Below are positions 25,472 through 34,288 of a stretch of 64,000 nt of DNA, piece by piece. The translations under genes were made by a program, and so were the position numbers. Under the pieces are notes generated by a model. The model searched no databases and was not told the origin of the DNA. It saw nothing but the letters and a program-made list of their open reading frames with translations. Position 1 is the first letter of the stretch; every line of letters begins with the position of its first letter. This stretch comes from CAADGU01 sp964581605. Its GTDB lineage: Bacteria; Chloroflexota; Anaerolineae; Promineifilales; Promineifilaceae. The stretch lies in NCBI GenBank assembly GCA_964581605.1, contig CAZOPF010000010.1, positions 1 through 64,000 on the forward strand, read 5' to 3'.

Positions 25472-26389
25472 CTAAATCAACCGTCGCCGGGAACGCTCTG
25501 GTGAAGGTTGCATCAAATTTACATCAATTCCGATGGCATCCAGCGATTGGCGTACCGTTTCTTCAACCGCTTTTTCTAGAGCGATGGTGTCATCGTATTG
25601 AAACTCATTAGGCCGGGCGCGCAGAATTGCCAGAAAATCTTTTTCCGTCACAAATTTGAAAGCGCTGTAAGCCAGAATCAACAGCCAGGCAAAACTATTC
25701 AGCATCCCCAATGGGCCAACCAGGCACGTAAAAAAAACAATCGGGCCAAATCCGCTGCCAGTGCCAAAAATGGGGTCAAAGCCCTCCACACTGCTAACCA
25801 ATGAACTGGTAAAACCAAAGATGAAATAGAGCTGGAACAAGAGCATCAGCGCCAGTAAGGCAACGCGCACATTGCTGATTGGCCCCTTCACGTATGTGAC
25901 CTGTGAGATGTACAGGTCTTTACCAAATTGGGCAATGTACAGGGCGACGGTAGTAATGCCGCGCCGGACAAAGTAATAGGGGCGGCGCTCCACCAGCAAC
26001 CCTTTGGCTACCAGCGTTTGCCAGTTCATTTGCACCTCCGGCGCCTGCCGTTGCTGGAATCGTTGGGTGGCGGTCTGGTGCAGTTCATCGGCGCGATGCC
26101 CCAGATTATCCAGCAGCCAGGAGGCGTGACGGCCGCGTGTACCCTGCCCGGCAAACGGCCCCCAAATACTTACGGCCGTTGTTCCCCCACCGCCAATTTG
26201 CCCTGGACTGTTGCCAGCAGTGGGTAACGGCCGGGCCGGTAGCGGCCATGACGCTGGCGCTGGGGGCTGGCTGGCGGGGGTAGTAGCCAAAGAAGCGGCC
26301 TCAGCCGGCACGGCTGGCAGTTTCTCCCCACAAAACTGGCAAAAACGAGAACTGGCAGGATTATCTCTATTACATTGGGGGCATTTCAT
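25472..26389 (-). CDS. Zinc-ribbon membrane protein, unknown
   Basis: Starting at MKCPQCNRDN (AGGAGG 7 bases upstream), the product has 305 residues. A zinc ribbon (CPQC...CQFC) is followed by a Pro/Ala-rich linker, a soluble segment with LVAKGLLVERRPYYFVRRGITTVALYIAQFGKDLYIS split into short strands, and two or three hydrophobic segments (VALLALMLLFQLYFIFGF, PIVFFTCLVGPLGML, FAWLLILAYSAFKFV). The C-terminal helix is charged and cytoplasmic. It lies 60 bases upstream of the HerA gene on the same strand and could be its membrane receptor, which is inference. Confidence 0.75.
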   Translation of the reverse strand: MKCPQCNRDNPASSRFCQFCGEKLPAVPAEAASLATTPASQPPAPASWPLPARPLPTAGNSPGQIGGGGTTAVSIWGPFAGQGTRGRHASWLLDNLGHRADELHQTATQRFQQRQAPEVQMNWQTLVAKGLLVERRPYYFVRRGITTVALYIAQFGKDLYISQVTYVKGPISNVRVALLALMLLFQLYFIFGFTSSLVSSVEGFDPIFGTGSGFGPIVFFTCLVGPLGMLNSFAWLLILAYSAFKFVTEKDFLAILRARPNEFQYDDTIALEKAVEETVRQSLDAIGIDVNLMQPSPERSRRRLI

Positions 26390-26435
26390 CTTACATCCTC
26401 CTGAAGCACAACTTGCCAAAGCGAGCTACGAAACT

Positions 26436-27176
26436 TCATGGTTGCGGCTGGCCGCAATTTGGGCAAAACTTCGCCTGTGGGCTTAAAGTTGTGCCGCAAT
26501 GCGCGCAGAAAGCCATTGCGGTGGGTTGCATTTGCACCGGTGTCTGTTGGCGTTGTTTCCAGAAGTACCAGCCCGCGCCACCCATACTGCCGGCAAGCAG
26601 CAGCCCAATCAACAACATGCCCAGACCTGAACCGCTTTTTTCCGTTAAGACCGCTTCCATACGGCCGTTGGCATTCACCCACTGCACTGTTCCTTTATCA
26701 ATTTCTGTGCCATTGCTGGATAGGATGTCGCCACCCTGCAAGGTAACGGTGTTGGTGTTGGCGCCCGTGAGATCGCCAGAACTGAAATAGGAAAACTGGA
26801 TCTGCCGCTGACCGTTAATTTCCATGGCTGTAAGCGTCGCATCGCCCTCAAAAGCAATGGTGTTGAGTAGTTCTAGCCCCTCACCTTCTATATTGAAGGT
26901 GTAAATTAAGGTTGTCTCCTGGCGGCGAGAGTTCCAATTCACCTGCGCCCCATCGGCTTCCCAATCGGCAACCTGTTTGGCAATGTCCGCCTCAAAAGAT
27001 TCCGGCGACGAGGCCAGCAAAGCCAGCATTTCTACCGGAAAGGCGATTTCCATTTCGGCTCGCCAGGCTTCATCGCGGTAAAACGTGACATGGCGATCAA
27101 TATCCGCGCCGCAGCCAGCCAGGAACAAAACAACCACCATGGCCAGTATGGGTAAAAGGAAAGCTGATTTTGGCAC
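26436..27176 (-). CDS. LppM-like lipoprotein with C-terminal membrane helix and zinc ribbon
   Basis: The 246-residue protein begins with a lipoprotein signal ending LFLAGC (Cys22), followed by an LppM-type domain (HVTFYRDEAWRAEMEI through the YFSSGDLTG region), a membrane helix (LGMLLIGLLLAGSMGGAGWYFW) and finally a zinc ribbon CAHC...CPNC. The lipid-anchored domain is outside, so the ribbon is again cytoplasmic although here it is C-terminal. The start is GTG, with GGAGAG 6 bases upstream. It appears to be the first gene of the zinc-ribbon cluster. Confidence 0.85.
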   Translation of the reverse strand: MPKSAFLLPILAMVVVLFLAGCGADIDRHVTFYRDEAWRAEMEIAFPVEMLALLASSPESFEADIAKQVADWEADGAQVNWNSRRQETTLIYTFNIEGEGLELLNTIAFEGDATLTAMEINGQRQIQFSYFSSGDLTGANTNTVTLQGGDILSSNGTEIDKGTVQWVNANGRMEAVLTEKSGSGLGMLLIGLLLAGSMGGAGWYFWKQRQQTPVQMQPTAMAFCAHCGTTLSPQAKFCPNCGQPQP

Positions 27177-27346
27177 TTGAATCTCTCCAGATAATTATCA
27201 GGATTAAGTTGGAGAAGCACAATTGCTGCAAGGCTAAAAGGGAAACCTACACACAAGATAACGATCAATAACAAACCTGTTACAGTGCGTGCGATACGGC
27301 CGACCCGGCAATGGGCGGGCACGGCCGTGTCGCTGTCTACTGGCAC
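27032..27346 (-). CDS. Possible small membrane protein overlapping the lipoprotein gene
   Basis: A GTG-started frame with GGGAGGTG 5 bases upstream encodes a basic N-terminus and one good membrane helix (TVTGLLLIVILCVGFPFSLAAIV), and includes an in-frame ACGGCCGT. Its last 145 bases overlap the start of the lipoprotein gene in another frame, where the composition (FYPYWPWWLFCSW) looks non-native. Either it is a short real gene whose end has frameshifted, or a chance frame. The remaining part of the 302-base gap to the sigma gene is AT-rich promoter sequence. Confidence 0.25.
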   Translation of the reverse strand: MPVDSDTAVPAHCRVGRIARTVTGLLLIVILCVGFPFSLAAIVLLQLNPDNYLERFKCQNQLSFYPYWPWWLFCSWLAAARILIAMSRFTAMKPGEPKWKSPFR

Positions 27347-27439
27347 ACAACACCTCCCACAATTCCATAATAAATATCCCCGCTGCCCGCTTGATTCTTA
27401 CATCCGCCTTCGTTTCTTTTCGCACCTCTCCATATCCCC

Positions 27440-27445
27440 TATAAT
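27440..27445 (+). promoter_or_regulatory. Putative -10 box for the ECF sigma gene
   Basis: TATAAT lies 33 bases before the sigma factor ATG; the -35 region at 17-base spacing is T-rich but not consensus. A housekeeping-type promoter would make this sigma factor constitutively transcribed, with control at the protein level. Confidence 0.35.
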
Positions 27446-27478
27446 ACGGGAGCAAATTCGCTGGCGGGCAGAATACTT

Positions 27479-28243
27479 ATGAGTTGGACAGAAGAAACGT
27501 TGGCAGCAGCATTACATGAGGCCATTCAACTTGCAACCGGGCAAAAAGGGGATCCTCTGCCCCATGCCATTACCGCTATTGTCATGTCCAACCTGGCCAG
27601 GGGGCGGGTGCAATACTTTCTGGATAGTTCAGAAAATCATCAGCCAGCCGAATACATCCGGCGTGTCGTCGAAATGTATGAAAAGTGGCATCCCTATCTC
27701 TACCAGATTCAAGAAGAGCGCTCTCCTGACCTGTGGCTGACGTTGTATGATCAGTTGAAACGCTGGGCCTATCACGTCCTCTCTCGCAAAAATTATGCTG
27801 TTTCACCCGAAGAACGATGGCAAAAGGCGGAAGATTGCGCGACGGCCGCTGCCATCCAGCTTCTCAACGCCCGCTTTCCTTATGACACCGATTTTGACCC
27901 CTGGGCCTACGTCTTGTTACAAACCGTCACGTTGAAGGAGCTACATCGGCAATATGCGGAAACGGCCGTAGACCACCGCTCGATAGACCATGGGGACGAA
28001 GAAGCAGGCCAATGGTCGCAACTGTCCGAACCCGGCCCTGACAACACGGTTGAATTACGCCAGGCCTTGTTAAAGGCCGTGGGCCACCTGGCCTCTGACG
28101 CCCGCAAACAAATCATTCTTATGCACTATTTTGAACAGATGAGTTTTCCCGAAATTGCCACAGCGCTCAACCGGAGCGTCAGCGCCATCCATAAGCTGCA
28201 TTTTGATGCGCTGCAAAACCTGAGAAAGATTTGGATTGATTAG
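27479..28243 (+). CDS. ECF-type RNA polymerase sigma factor
   Basis: The 254-residue protein has a recognisable sigma region 4 at its end: LASDARKQIILMHYFEQMSFPEIATALNRS followed by SAIHKLHFDALQNLRK (quoted in two parts), a helix-turn-helix for -35 recognition. Region 2 is divergent but fits the segment around PEERWQKAEDCATAAAIQLL. The N-terminal 75 residues are an unusual extension. It is followed 10 bases later by an unknown gene and then a CHAT protease gene, forming one module. Its target promoters are unknown. Confidence 0.82.
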   Translation: MSWTEETLAAALHEAIQLATGQKGDPLPHAITAIVMSNLARGRVQYFLDSSENHQPAEYIRRVVEMYEKWHPYLYQIQEERSPDLWLTLYDQLKRWAYHVLSRKNYAVSPEERWQKAEDCATAAAIQLLNARFPYDTDFDPWAYVLLQTVTLKELHRQYAETAVDHRSIDHGDEEAGQWSQLSEPGPDNTVELRQALLKAVGHLASDARKQIILMHYFEQMSFPEIATALNRSVSAIHKLHFDALQNLRKIWID

Positions 28244-28253
28244 CTGGATAAAT

Positions 28254-29072
28254 ATGAGTAGAGCAGAGAGTAAAGAACCCTTACCGACGTGGATTCGGCA
28301 GAAATTGGAAACTTTGCGTTTGCAGGCTATTGCCTCAGAGCAGTGGCCACCGATGGCTGACCAGTTATTGGCGCTTGTTGCCGGGCAGAAGTTGTTACCA
28401 AAAGTTGATGAAAGTGATATGGATATGTTCTCATTGGCGCTGCATGATGCCTTAGCAGGTGTAGACATCAGCCAACGATACCCCACATGGTGGGGCAAAA
28501 TGTTGGCCGCGCCGGCTTTATACCAGGCGTTTATTGAAGCGCTGGAATTGTTGGAGGCAGACGGCCGTCAGGAATTGACCACAGCTCCCCCCACCAGTGC
28601 CGCCGCGTTGACCTTTCTGCAAACAAAAGAACAGGCCAGCCAACTCATTGTGAGCGCCGCCGGAGAAAGGTGGCGTGCCATCTGGAAGCTGTTGTTTACA
28701 CAGTGGCAGCCCCGCTTATTCCCCACTGACGGCCTGGCCTATCGCCGGGCGACGCCATGGTTGGAAGACAAAAGCAGCATTATCCTGCACGATGAAGTGC
28801 AGATTGCGCAACAAGTGGTTGAGGTGGTATTGGAAGTTATCCGGTCGGTGGAAAAGCCAGAGATTTTACGCCTGTACCTGCTGGCAGCCAGCGAAAAACC
28901 TCTGCCACCGCTGCAAGTCACTCTGCAATGGGGTGGTTATGCACATATGGCCGTAATAGACGATTACGGCCGTGCCCAATTCCCTCCCCTTTCCCTCGAT
29001 GTTATTCTGGACGAAGCAGGAGAGCCACGGCCGACAGACCTGCAATTGATTCTGGAATCTCCCCAAAACTGA
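28254..29072 (+). CDS. Sigma-linked companion protein, unknown
   Basis: The 272-residue product is helical in its first two thirds and ends in a beta-rich segment (LQVTLQWGGYAHMAVIDDYG followed by RAQFPPLSLDVIL) resembling an Ig-like or carboxypeptidase-regulatory domain. The same D-x-x-G-x-A-x-F-P-P pattern ends the anti-sigma-like protein at 33410-34288, so both may be regulators of their adjacent sigma factors. No zinc-binding motif or membrane helix is visible. Placement between a sigma and a CHAT gene is the main clue. Confidence 0.6.
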   Translation: MSRAESKEPLPTWIRQKLETLRLQAIASEQWPPMADQLLALVAGQKLLPKVDESDMDMFSLALHDALAGVDISQRYPTWWGKMLAAPALYQAFIEALELLEADGRQELTTAPPTSAAALTFLQTKEQASQLIVSAAGERWRAIWKLLFTQWQPRLFPTDGLAYRRATPWLEDKSSIILHDEVQIAQQVVEVVLEVIRSVEKPEILRLYLLAASEKPLPPLQVTLQWGGYAHMAVIDDYGRAQFPPLSLDVILDEAGEPRPTDLQLILESPQN

Positions 29073-29078
29073 TACAAT
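29070..29078 (+). promoter_or_regulatory. Extended -10 promoter for the TPR-CHAT gene
   Basis: TGATACAAT fits an extended -10 box. It ends 6 bases before the ATG of the CHAT gene, which has no ribosome binding site, pointing to a leaderless internal promoter inside the module. Confidence 0.4.
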
Positions 29079-29084
29079 CCCCAT

Positions 29085-32000
29085 ATGGGGCAACAATTTA
29101 TCCCATCAGCTTATCTGGAACTGGCAAAACGGCTGGCTGACGGCTCACTGTCTATGGCCACTCTGCCCCATCTAGCAGCCCAACTCCCCGCTTTAGATAG
29201 ACTACTCCTGGATAGCCTGGCCACCCACACCGACCACCTGGCGCTGGGGCAACCCAAACAAGGCTGGGCCGTCGCGGCCGTCGCCGAAGCTGCCGCCATC
29301 CTCACCAATGACCCCTTTCTTCAGGCGTTAGCGGCCTGGTATGTGGCCCGCGCCGGTAATGCCTGGGTGCGCCCTGATGTGGTGGCAACGGCCGTGACCC
29401 ACGCCCGTGACCTCTTCACCCAACTGGGCGAAACCGGCTGGCTGGCCGCCTGCGACTGGCAGCAAAACGCCCTGCCCTGGACCCGCCCCAACTTCCAGGA
29501 CGCAGCTGCTACATTAACCAACGCCCTGTACGATCTGCAAGCCGCCGGTTTTGACCACCTGGTACCCCACTGCCGCCTTTCCCTGGCCTACGCCCACCTG
29601 CTCATCGGCAACTTTGCGGAAGCCGCCGCCCAGACAGATGCTGCCGCCCAAACTTTCCAGCAAGAGAACAACCTGCTTGGTCTGGCCTATTGTTTATTTA
29701 CCAGAGGCGCTTATCTTCGTCGTCAGACTCATTTTGAGGCAGCCAGAGATTATTTCACCCAGGCCATGACCCAATTCCAAGAACTGGGCGCACCTGTTCA
29801 AACGGCTGTTACCACTATGTCTTTAGGGCAAATCAGTTGGTGGTGGCAGCATGATTTTCGGACGGCTGAATCAAAATTAAAATGGGCGGCCAAACAATTT
29901 GAAGCACAAGACCTTCCCTTATGGCTGGCGCAGTCCCAATTTGGATTGGGTCAAATTTACCAACAAACAGGGCAACTCGCCGCTGCTGGTAAAGCCATCT
30001 TAACGGCCAGGGAAACTTTCGCGCACTTCCACTTGTCCGGGTTATGGGCCGATTCCTTGTTAGATAGTGGTTGGCTGGCACTTTATCAAGGCCAATACCA
30101 GACCAGCCTGGACTACTTCCGCCAGGCTGAATCCCTTTACACAGAAATTGGCAATCACTGGTTACCGGTGGTCGCCATCATGCATCAGGGCGAAGCGCAC
30201 TTGCAAATGGGGTGGTATCAACGCGCCTTACAACAGTTGGAAGATGCACACGGCCGTTTTACAGAACTGTCCATGCCCCAACGAATAGCCGCCTGCGAAA
30301 TGCGGTTGGCACAGCTTCATCTACTGTTAAGTCAATATGCCCAGTCCCACACCTATCTTGATGATGCGGAAGCTCATTACCAGGAATGTGGGCAGACTGA
30401 CGCCTACCCGATTGTTTACAATCTGCGTGCCGAACTGTTTTTTCTTGAGCAAAAAAAAGAAGAAGCTGTTGCTTTTCTGCAAAAAGGGTTGGCCCTGGCC
30501 CGGCAGCAAGGGGATAAAGCCCAAATAGCCCAGGCGCAACGTTTGTTGGGGCAGGCACTCTGCGCCTCAGGCAGAACCGATGAGGCGTATGCGTATCTGC
30601 AAACGGCCGAGGCGAGTTTTGCCGAGATGGGTATGTTTGTTGAACAGGCTGCCTGCCAGGTGGCCTGGGGGCTTTATCACCAGCAGCTTGGTGACATTTT
30701 GGCCGCGCAGACAGCCTGGGAATCCGCTCTGACGCTCAGCCAGAACATTTTGCCCGAAATTTCCTGGCAGGCGCAGGCCGGATTAGCCACTCTCAGCATG
30801 GAAACAAAAATGGCTCAGGTCGCACTGGCACATTATCGAGAAATGGTTAAAGCCCTGGCGCGTCTGCGGCAGGGTTTATGGCAGCCGTCCCTGGCCAGCT
30901 CTTTTCTCATGCGCCCGTTGCCGCATTTAGACACGGCCGTGCGCCTGGCTGCCCAGCAGGCCGCATCCATAAACGCCGAGGCACTCTTCTTTATGGAGGC
31001 CGGCAAAGCCCAAATTGCCGCCCGGCAGCTAACTGGTCTGGCAGTTAGCAACAGGCAAAACCTTACGGAAAGCCAGACCTCTCACCTGGCTGATTTGACC
31101 GCCGAAATAAACTGGCTGCAAGAAAATTTGCGAGCGATCTATACCGGACAGACCACAGGCTCATCAGCAACAGATAGAATGAGATGGCAGCAGCAGTTAG
31201 TGCAAAAAGTCAAAACCTATGACAGGCTGAAAAGCCGACTGGAACGACAACATCCGGGAACGACATTGCCCGATGCTATTGTAGCCGATTTTAACCAGGA
31301 ACAGTTCCGGCGTCTGGGCGTTCAGGCATTGGGGCAAGAGTGGTTGTCTCTAAATTATTATCTGGATGGGGAGGTGTTATGTGGGGTAGCTCTAACACCG
31401 GTAGAATGCCTGGCCTGGACCGCGCCCGTCACCGGCGCCATTCGCCTGGCGTTGCAAGTAGTAACTCAACCCGTTACTTCAACAGACAAAACATTAACAG
31501 AACGATCCCTGTTACGGCTCGGCGACTGGTTGTTTCCCGCCTGGGTACAACAGCGGCTGACGCCAGAGACGACCCTGATCCTCTCGCCCCATCAGCAACT
31601 GCACCGTCTACCCTGGCCCCTACTGCACGTGCAAGATCGGCCACTGGTTACCACCTGCATCCCCACAATCACGCCCTCTCTGCAGGCGTTGGCTGGATTG
31701 TGGCAACGGCCGTCCGCCCATTCCCCCACCCCCACTGCAGGATTACTGCTGGCTGTGTCCACGTTCCAGGGGCGGCACCAACCGCTTCCAGCCGTAGCCA
31801 CAGAAGCAGCCGCCCTGGCTCCCTTATTAGGAGCTACCGGACACACCATTACTGACACGGCCGCTACCTGGCCCCATTTACAGGCGTTGGCCGGCGCAAA
31901 GGGTCTGGCTGCCCACTATACTTTCTGGCACATCGCCACTCATGCCTTTTATGATGGACTTTCTGGCCGATTCAGCGGCGTGGCCCTATCGGATCGGGAT

Positions 32001-32330
32001 ATCTGGCTGGACGAAGTGCAGCAATTAGGGCCGCTGCCACCATTGGTGACACTCTCTGCTTGCAGTGGCGGCCACAGCCTGGTTTACGCCGGGGATGAAC
32101 ATATAAGCCTCACGCTCACCTGTCTGGCGGCAGGGGCGCAAAGTGTGGTGAGCAGTTTGTGGCCGGTCAGGGACGAGGTGATGCCGGAATTGATGCAACA
32201 GTTTTACCATTATTATGCACAATCCAGCGGGCGGGCGGCGCTGGCGCTGGCGCTGGCACAACGAGACGCCTGTGCCGACGGCCGTCCGCCAGCACAGTGG
32301 GGCGCTTTGCAATGTTTTGGCTGCCCTTAA
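29085..32330 (+). CDS. TPR-repeat CHAT-domain caspase-like protease
   Basis: A 1081-residue protein. From about 130 to 620 it consists of tetratricopeptide repeats (for example YFTQAMTQFQELG, YQTSLDYFRQAESLYTEIG, AYAYLQTAEASFAEMG). The C-terminal 250 residues are a CHAT domain, a clan CD cysteine peptidase: the catalytic His is His953 in HIATHA and the nucleophile Cys993 in LSACSGG, 40 residues apart as expected. The final SLWPVRDE...GRAALALALAQRDA is standard for the family. TPR-CHAT proteins are proposed to be sensor-triggered proteases. It closes the first sigma module and is followed by a strong terminator. Confidence 0.92.
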   Translation: MGQQFIPSAYLELAKRLADGSLSMATLPHLAAQLPALDRLLLDSLATHTDHLALGQPKQGWAVAAVAEAAAILTNDPFLQALAAWYVARAGNAWVRPDVVATAVTHARDLFTQLGETGWLAACDWQQNALPWTRPNFQDAAATLTNALYDLQAAGFDHLVPHCRLSLAYAHLLIGNFAEAAAQTDAAAQTFQQENNLLGLAYCLFTRGAYLRRQTHFEAARDYFTQAMTQFQELGAPVQTAVTTMSLGQISWWWQHDFRTAESKLKWAAKQFEAQDLPLWLAQSQFGLGQIYQQTGQLAAAGKAILTARETFAHFHLSGLWADSLLDSGWLALYQGQYQTSLDYFRQAESLYTEIGNHWLPVVAIMHQGEAHLQMGWYQRALQQLEDAHGRFTELSMPQRIAACEMRLAQLHLLLSQYAQSHTYLDDAEAHYQECGQTDAYPIVYNLRAELFFLEQKKEEAVAFLQKGLALARQQGDKAQIAQAQRLLGQALCASGRTDEAYAYLQTAEASFAEMGMFVEQAACQVAWGLYHQQLGDILAAQTAWESALTLSQNILPEISWQAQAGLATLSMETKMAQVALAHYREMVKALARLRQGLWQPSLASSFLMRPLPHLDTAVRLAAQQAASINAEALFFMEAGKAQIAARQLTGLAVSNRQNLTESQTSHLADLTAEINWLQENLRAIYTGQTTGSSATDRMRWQQQLVQKVKTYDRLKSRLERQHPGTTLPDAIVADFNQEQFRRLGVQALGQEWLSLNYYLDGEVLCGVALTPVECLAWTAPVTGAIRLALQVVTQPVTSTDKTLTERSLLRLGDWLFPAWVQQRLTPETTLILSPHQQLHRLPWPLLHVQDRPLVTTCIPTITPSLQALAGLWQRPSAHSPTPTAGLLLAVSTFQGRHQPLPAVATEAAALAPLLGATGHTITDTAATWPHLQALAGAKGLAAHYTFWHIATHAFYDGLSGRFSGVALSDRDIWLDEVQQLGPLPPLVTLSACSGGHSLVYAGDEHISLTLTCLAAGAQSVVSSLWPVRDEVMPELMQQFYHYYAQSSGRAALALALAQRDACADGRPPAQWGALQCFGCP

Positions 32331-32334
32331 AAGC

Positions 32335-32367
32335 AAACAGGGTTGCCCGTTACGGGCAACCCTGTTT
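32335..32367. terminator. Strong intrinsic terminator after the CHAT gene
   Basis: AAACAGGGTTGCCCG and its perfect reverse complement are separated by TTA, giving a 15-bp stem with a 3-base loop. It starts 5 bases after the CHAT stop codon. The stem ends in TTT followed by CCTC, so the U-tract is short. Confidence 0.85.
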
Positions 32368-32415
32368 CCTCATGTGCCTGGGGAAAAGGGGGCGCTGCTA
32401 GCCGCCGCCGCACCC

Positions 32416-32515
32416 NNNNNNNNNNNNNNNNNNNNNNNNNNNNNNNNNNNNNNNNNNNNNNNNNNNNNNNNNNNNNNNNNNNNNNNNNNNNNNNNNNNNN
32501 NNNNNNNNNNNNNNN
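32416..32515. other. Assembly gap (100 N)
   Basis: Exactly 100 N, the usual placeholder for a scaffold join of unknown length. The start of the second sigma factor gene lies in it. The bases before it (GCTAGCCGCCGCCGCACCC) are not coding for anything I recognise. Confidence 0.98.
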
Positions 32516-33160
32516 GCCTGTCGCCAACCGGAGACGGCCGTTTACGAACGTGCCTGGCAGGAACTGGCCCATTGGCTGGGCCAGCAGCGAAAACATCTAC
32601 CCTGGTCGGCTGAAGAACGGGAAGATGTGGTGCAGGAAACGGTTGCTGCTTTAAAAGTTCAACTTGAGAAGAGCGGGATCAAAGCACCACGCGCCTTTTT
32701 GATGTATGCTTTACAGGCGCTGCGCCGCACCGCCATAGACGAGGAACGCAAACGCACGGCCGTTATGCGCGGCAGCGGCCATGATCCGTTATCATGGGAG
32801 CTGCTGTCCGAAGCGGCCCCGGAACCGGAAACGGCCGCTCCATCTGAACATTTGCCCAGAGCAAAGCTGCCCGAGCGGAGAACTGAAAACACTGTGTCTG
32901 ACCATGAAATACGCACACAACTAAAAAAATTTTTTCGCCAACATCTGCATGGTGAACAACAGATACTGGTGGCCGAAATGCTGTTTCTGGAAGACCTTAG
33001 CCCCAAAGAGATTGCCGGCCTTTTGCAGAAACAGCCGCATGAAATCCGCATGATCAAATTCCGCATTGTGCAGACGCTTCGCAGCCTGCCCGCGGCCGAA
33101 CAACAAAAATTGCTGGCTATTCTGGGCCAGCCCGATAAGGATGAGGAAAATGGGCAGTAA
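32516..33160 (+). CDS. ECF-type RNA polymerase sigma factor (5' end lost in gap)
   Basis: An open frame emerges from the gap. ERAWQELAHWL and EEREDVVQETVAALKVQLEK match sigma region 2, and QILVAEMLFLEDLSPKEIAG with KQPHEIRMIKFRIVQTLRSL match region 4 (each quoted in part). About 214 residues are present and only a short N-terminus is missing. The gene overlaps the following zinc-finger gene by 11 bases. It is the first gene of a second sigma module next to the first, but the two sigma factors are clearly different proteins. Confidence 0.8.
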   Translation, partial: ACRQPETAVYERAWQELAHWLGQQRKHLPWSAEEREDVVQETVAALKVQLEKSGIKAPRAFLMYALQALRRTAIDEERKRTAVMRGSGHDPLSWELLSEAAPEPETAAPSEHLPRAKLPERRTENTVSDHEIRTQLKKFFRQHLHGEQQILVAEMLFLEDLSPKEIAGLLQKQPHEIRMIKFRIVQTLRSLPAAEQQKLLAILGQPDKDEENGQ

Positions 33161-33413
33161 CGCACCAGCCTGGTCACGATTGGCAGCAGAATTGCAACTG
33201 CCGTTGGCCACACAATTACCGGCCGCGCATTGTCAGCTTTGCCAGGAAACACTACCAGTTTTTGTTAGCGATGAGATGGCGGGGTTGGCGGTGGATGATC
33301 TATATCCGGCAACGGCCGTCCATCTGGACATCTGCCCCACCTGCTTTCAAGATTACAGAGAGTTGGTTGGCCTGGCTATGTCCGCTTTTTACGACTTTGA
33401 GGACAAAACATGA
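33150..33413 (+). CDS. Small CxxC zinc-finger protein, anti-sigma-like
   Basis: The 87-residue product has two cysteine pairs, HCQLCQ (near 30) and CPTCFQ (near 65), likely a zinc site, and no membrane segment. It overlaps the sigma gene by 11 bases and the next gene by 4 (ATGA), so all three should be made together. Soluble zinc-binding partners of ECF sigma factors often act as anti-sigma factors; that role is inferred from place, not demonstrated by a ZAS consensus. Confidence 0.65.
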   Translation: MGSNAPAWSRLAAELQLPLATQLPAAHCQLCQETLPVFVSDEMAGLAVDDLYPATAVHLDICPTCFQDYRELVGLAMSAFYDFEDKT

Positions 33414-34288
33414 GTGAGCGTTTAGATGAGCTTCGTCACGCTTTAACGGAACCCATCGGGCCACACCTGGACGATGAACAACTGGCGGAAATAGCAGCCG
33501 CAGAAGTTGCTGGTGAAGATGTAGATGCGATTTATGATGGTGAAATGGCTCACCTGGCCTGCTGCCCAGATTGTGCAATTGAATATGGAGAACTGGTGGC
33601 ACTGTCTGCAACGGCCGTAGCCGCCATGGCTGCGGCTGCCCAGAGCATGACACCGCAGCAGGTATTTTCCGCTGTATTGCAGCAAGAATTGGCTGAACCG
33701 GCGGTGGCTGATGTGCCTGAGGTTGTAGCTGCCCTGCCTTTGTTGTTTGCCCAACCGCCGGCCATACCTGAGGAATTTGATGCTGTGTTGGCCACAACTG
33801 CCTGGCTACAAAAGAGTCAGGCGGTTGTGGCCGCGGCGCGGCACCATTTGGCGGCGCTGGCCGCTTACCTGATAAGCACAGCAGCGGCGACATGGGGGCA
33901 GGCATTGGCGGTGCAAACGGCCGTAACGCCGCAAGGGCACCAGTTACAATTGCAACCAACGGCCGTTTCCGCCATGCCTTTACTGAGTAGTGTAGAAACA
34001 GGTACCGAATGGCATTTACTGTCACGGCGTGTGGGTTATCCGGTATCATGGCATGTTTCCGCTCGTGCTGTATATGAGACAACGACAGCCTGCACATTGC
34101 AGGTTCAGGCAGACCGGCCAGGGCTGGCCGATGCCAGCGGGCGGATGATTACGATTGTTTATGGCGAGAGACGTGTCACGGCCGTGACAGACGTCAACGG
34201 AATAGCCACTTTCCCCCCCATTCCGATTGCCGCCCTACCCACCTTACTGATCGCGATTGACACCCAAACGGAGGAAAGCGCCCCCTAG
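33410..34288 (+). CDS. Anti-sigma-like protein with Ig-like C-terminal domain
   Basis: A 292-residue protein starting with LDDEQLAEIAAAEVAGEDVD followed by AHLACCPDCAIEYGELV, which resembles the zinc-binding anti-sigma (zf-HC2-like) segment: His, then CC..C. The middle is Ala/Val/Gln-rich with no convincing membrane helix. The end (VTAVTDVNGIATFPPIPIAA) is a beta domain like the one closing the 28254-29072 product. GAGGA lies 6 bases before the ATG. The 3' end overlaps the convergent membrane CHAT gene by 45 bases. Confidence 0.65.
   Translation: MSERLDELRHALTEPIGPHLDDEQLAEIAAAEVAGEDVDAIYDGEMAHLACCPDCAIEYGELVALSATAVAAMAAAAQSMTPQQVFSAVLQQELAEPAVADVPEVVAALPLLFAQPPAIPEEFDAVLATTAWLQKSQAVVAAARHHLAALAAYLISTAAATWGQALAVQTAVTPQGHQLQLQPTAVSAMPLLSSVETGTEWHLLSRRVGYPVSWHVSARAVYETTTACTLQVQADRPGLADASGRMITIVYGERRVTAVTDVNGIATFPPIPIAALPTLLIAIDTQTEESAP

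Noticed and set aside
29085..32330. Long antisense and alternate-frame ORFs inside CHAT, HerA, nuclease and kinase genes
   Set aside because: These are shadows: no ribosome sites, composition follows the overlapping real gene, and the real frames have clear domains.
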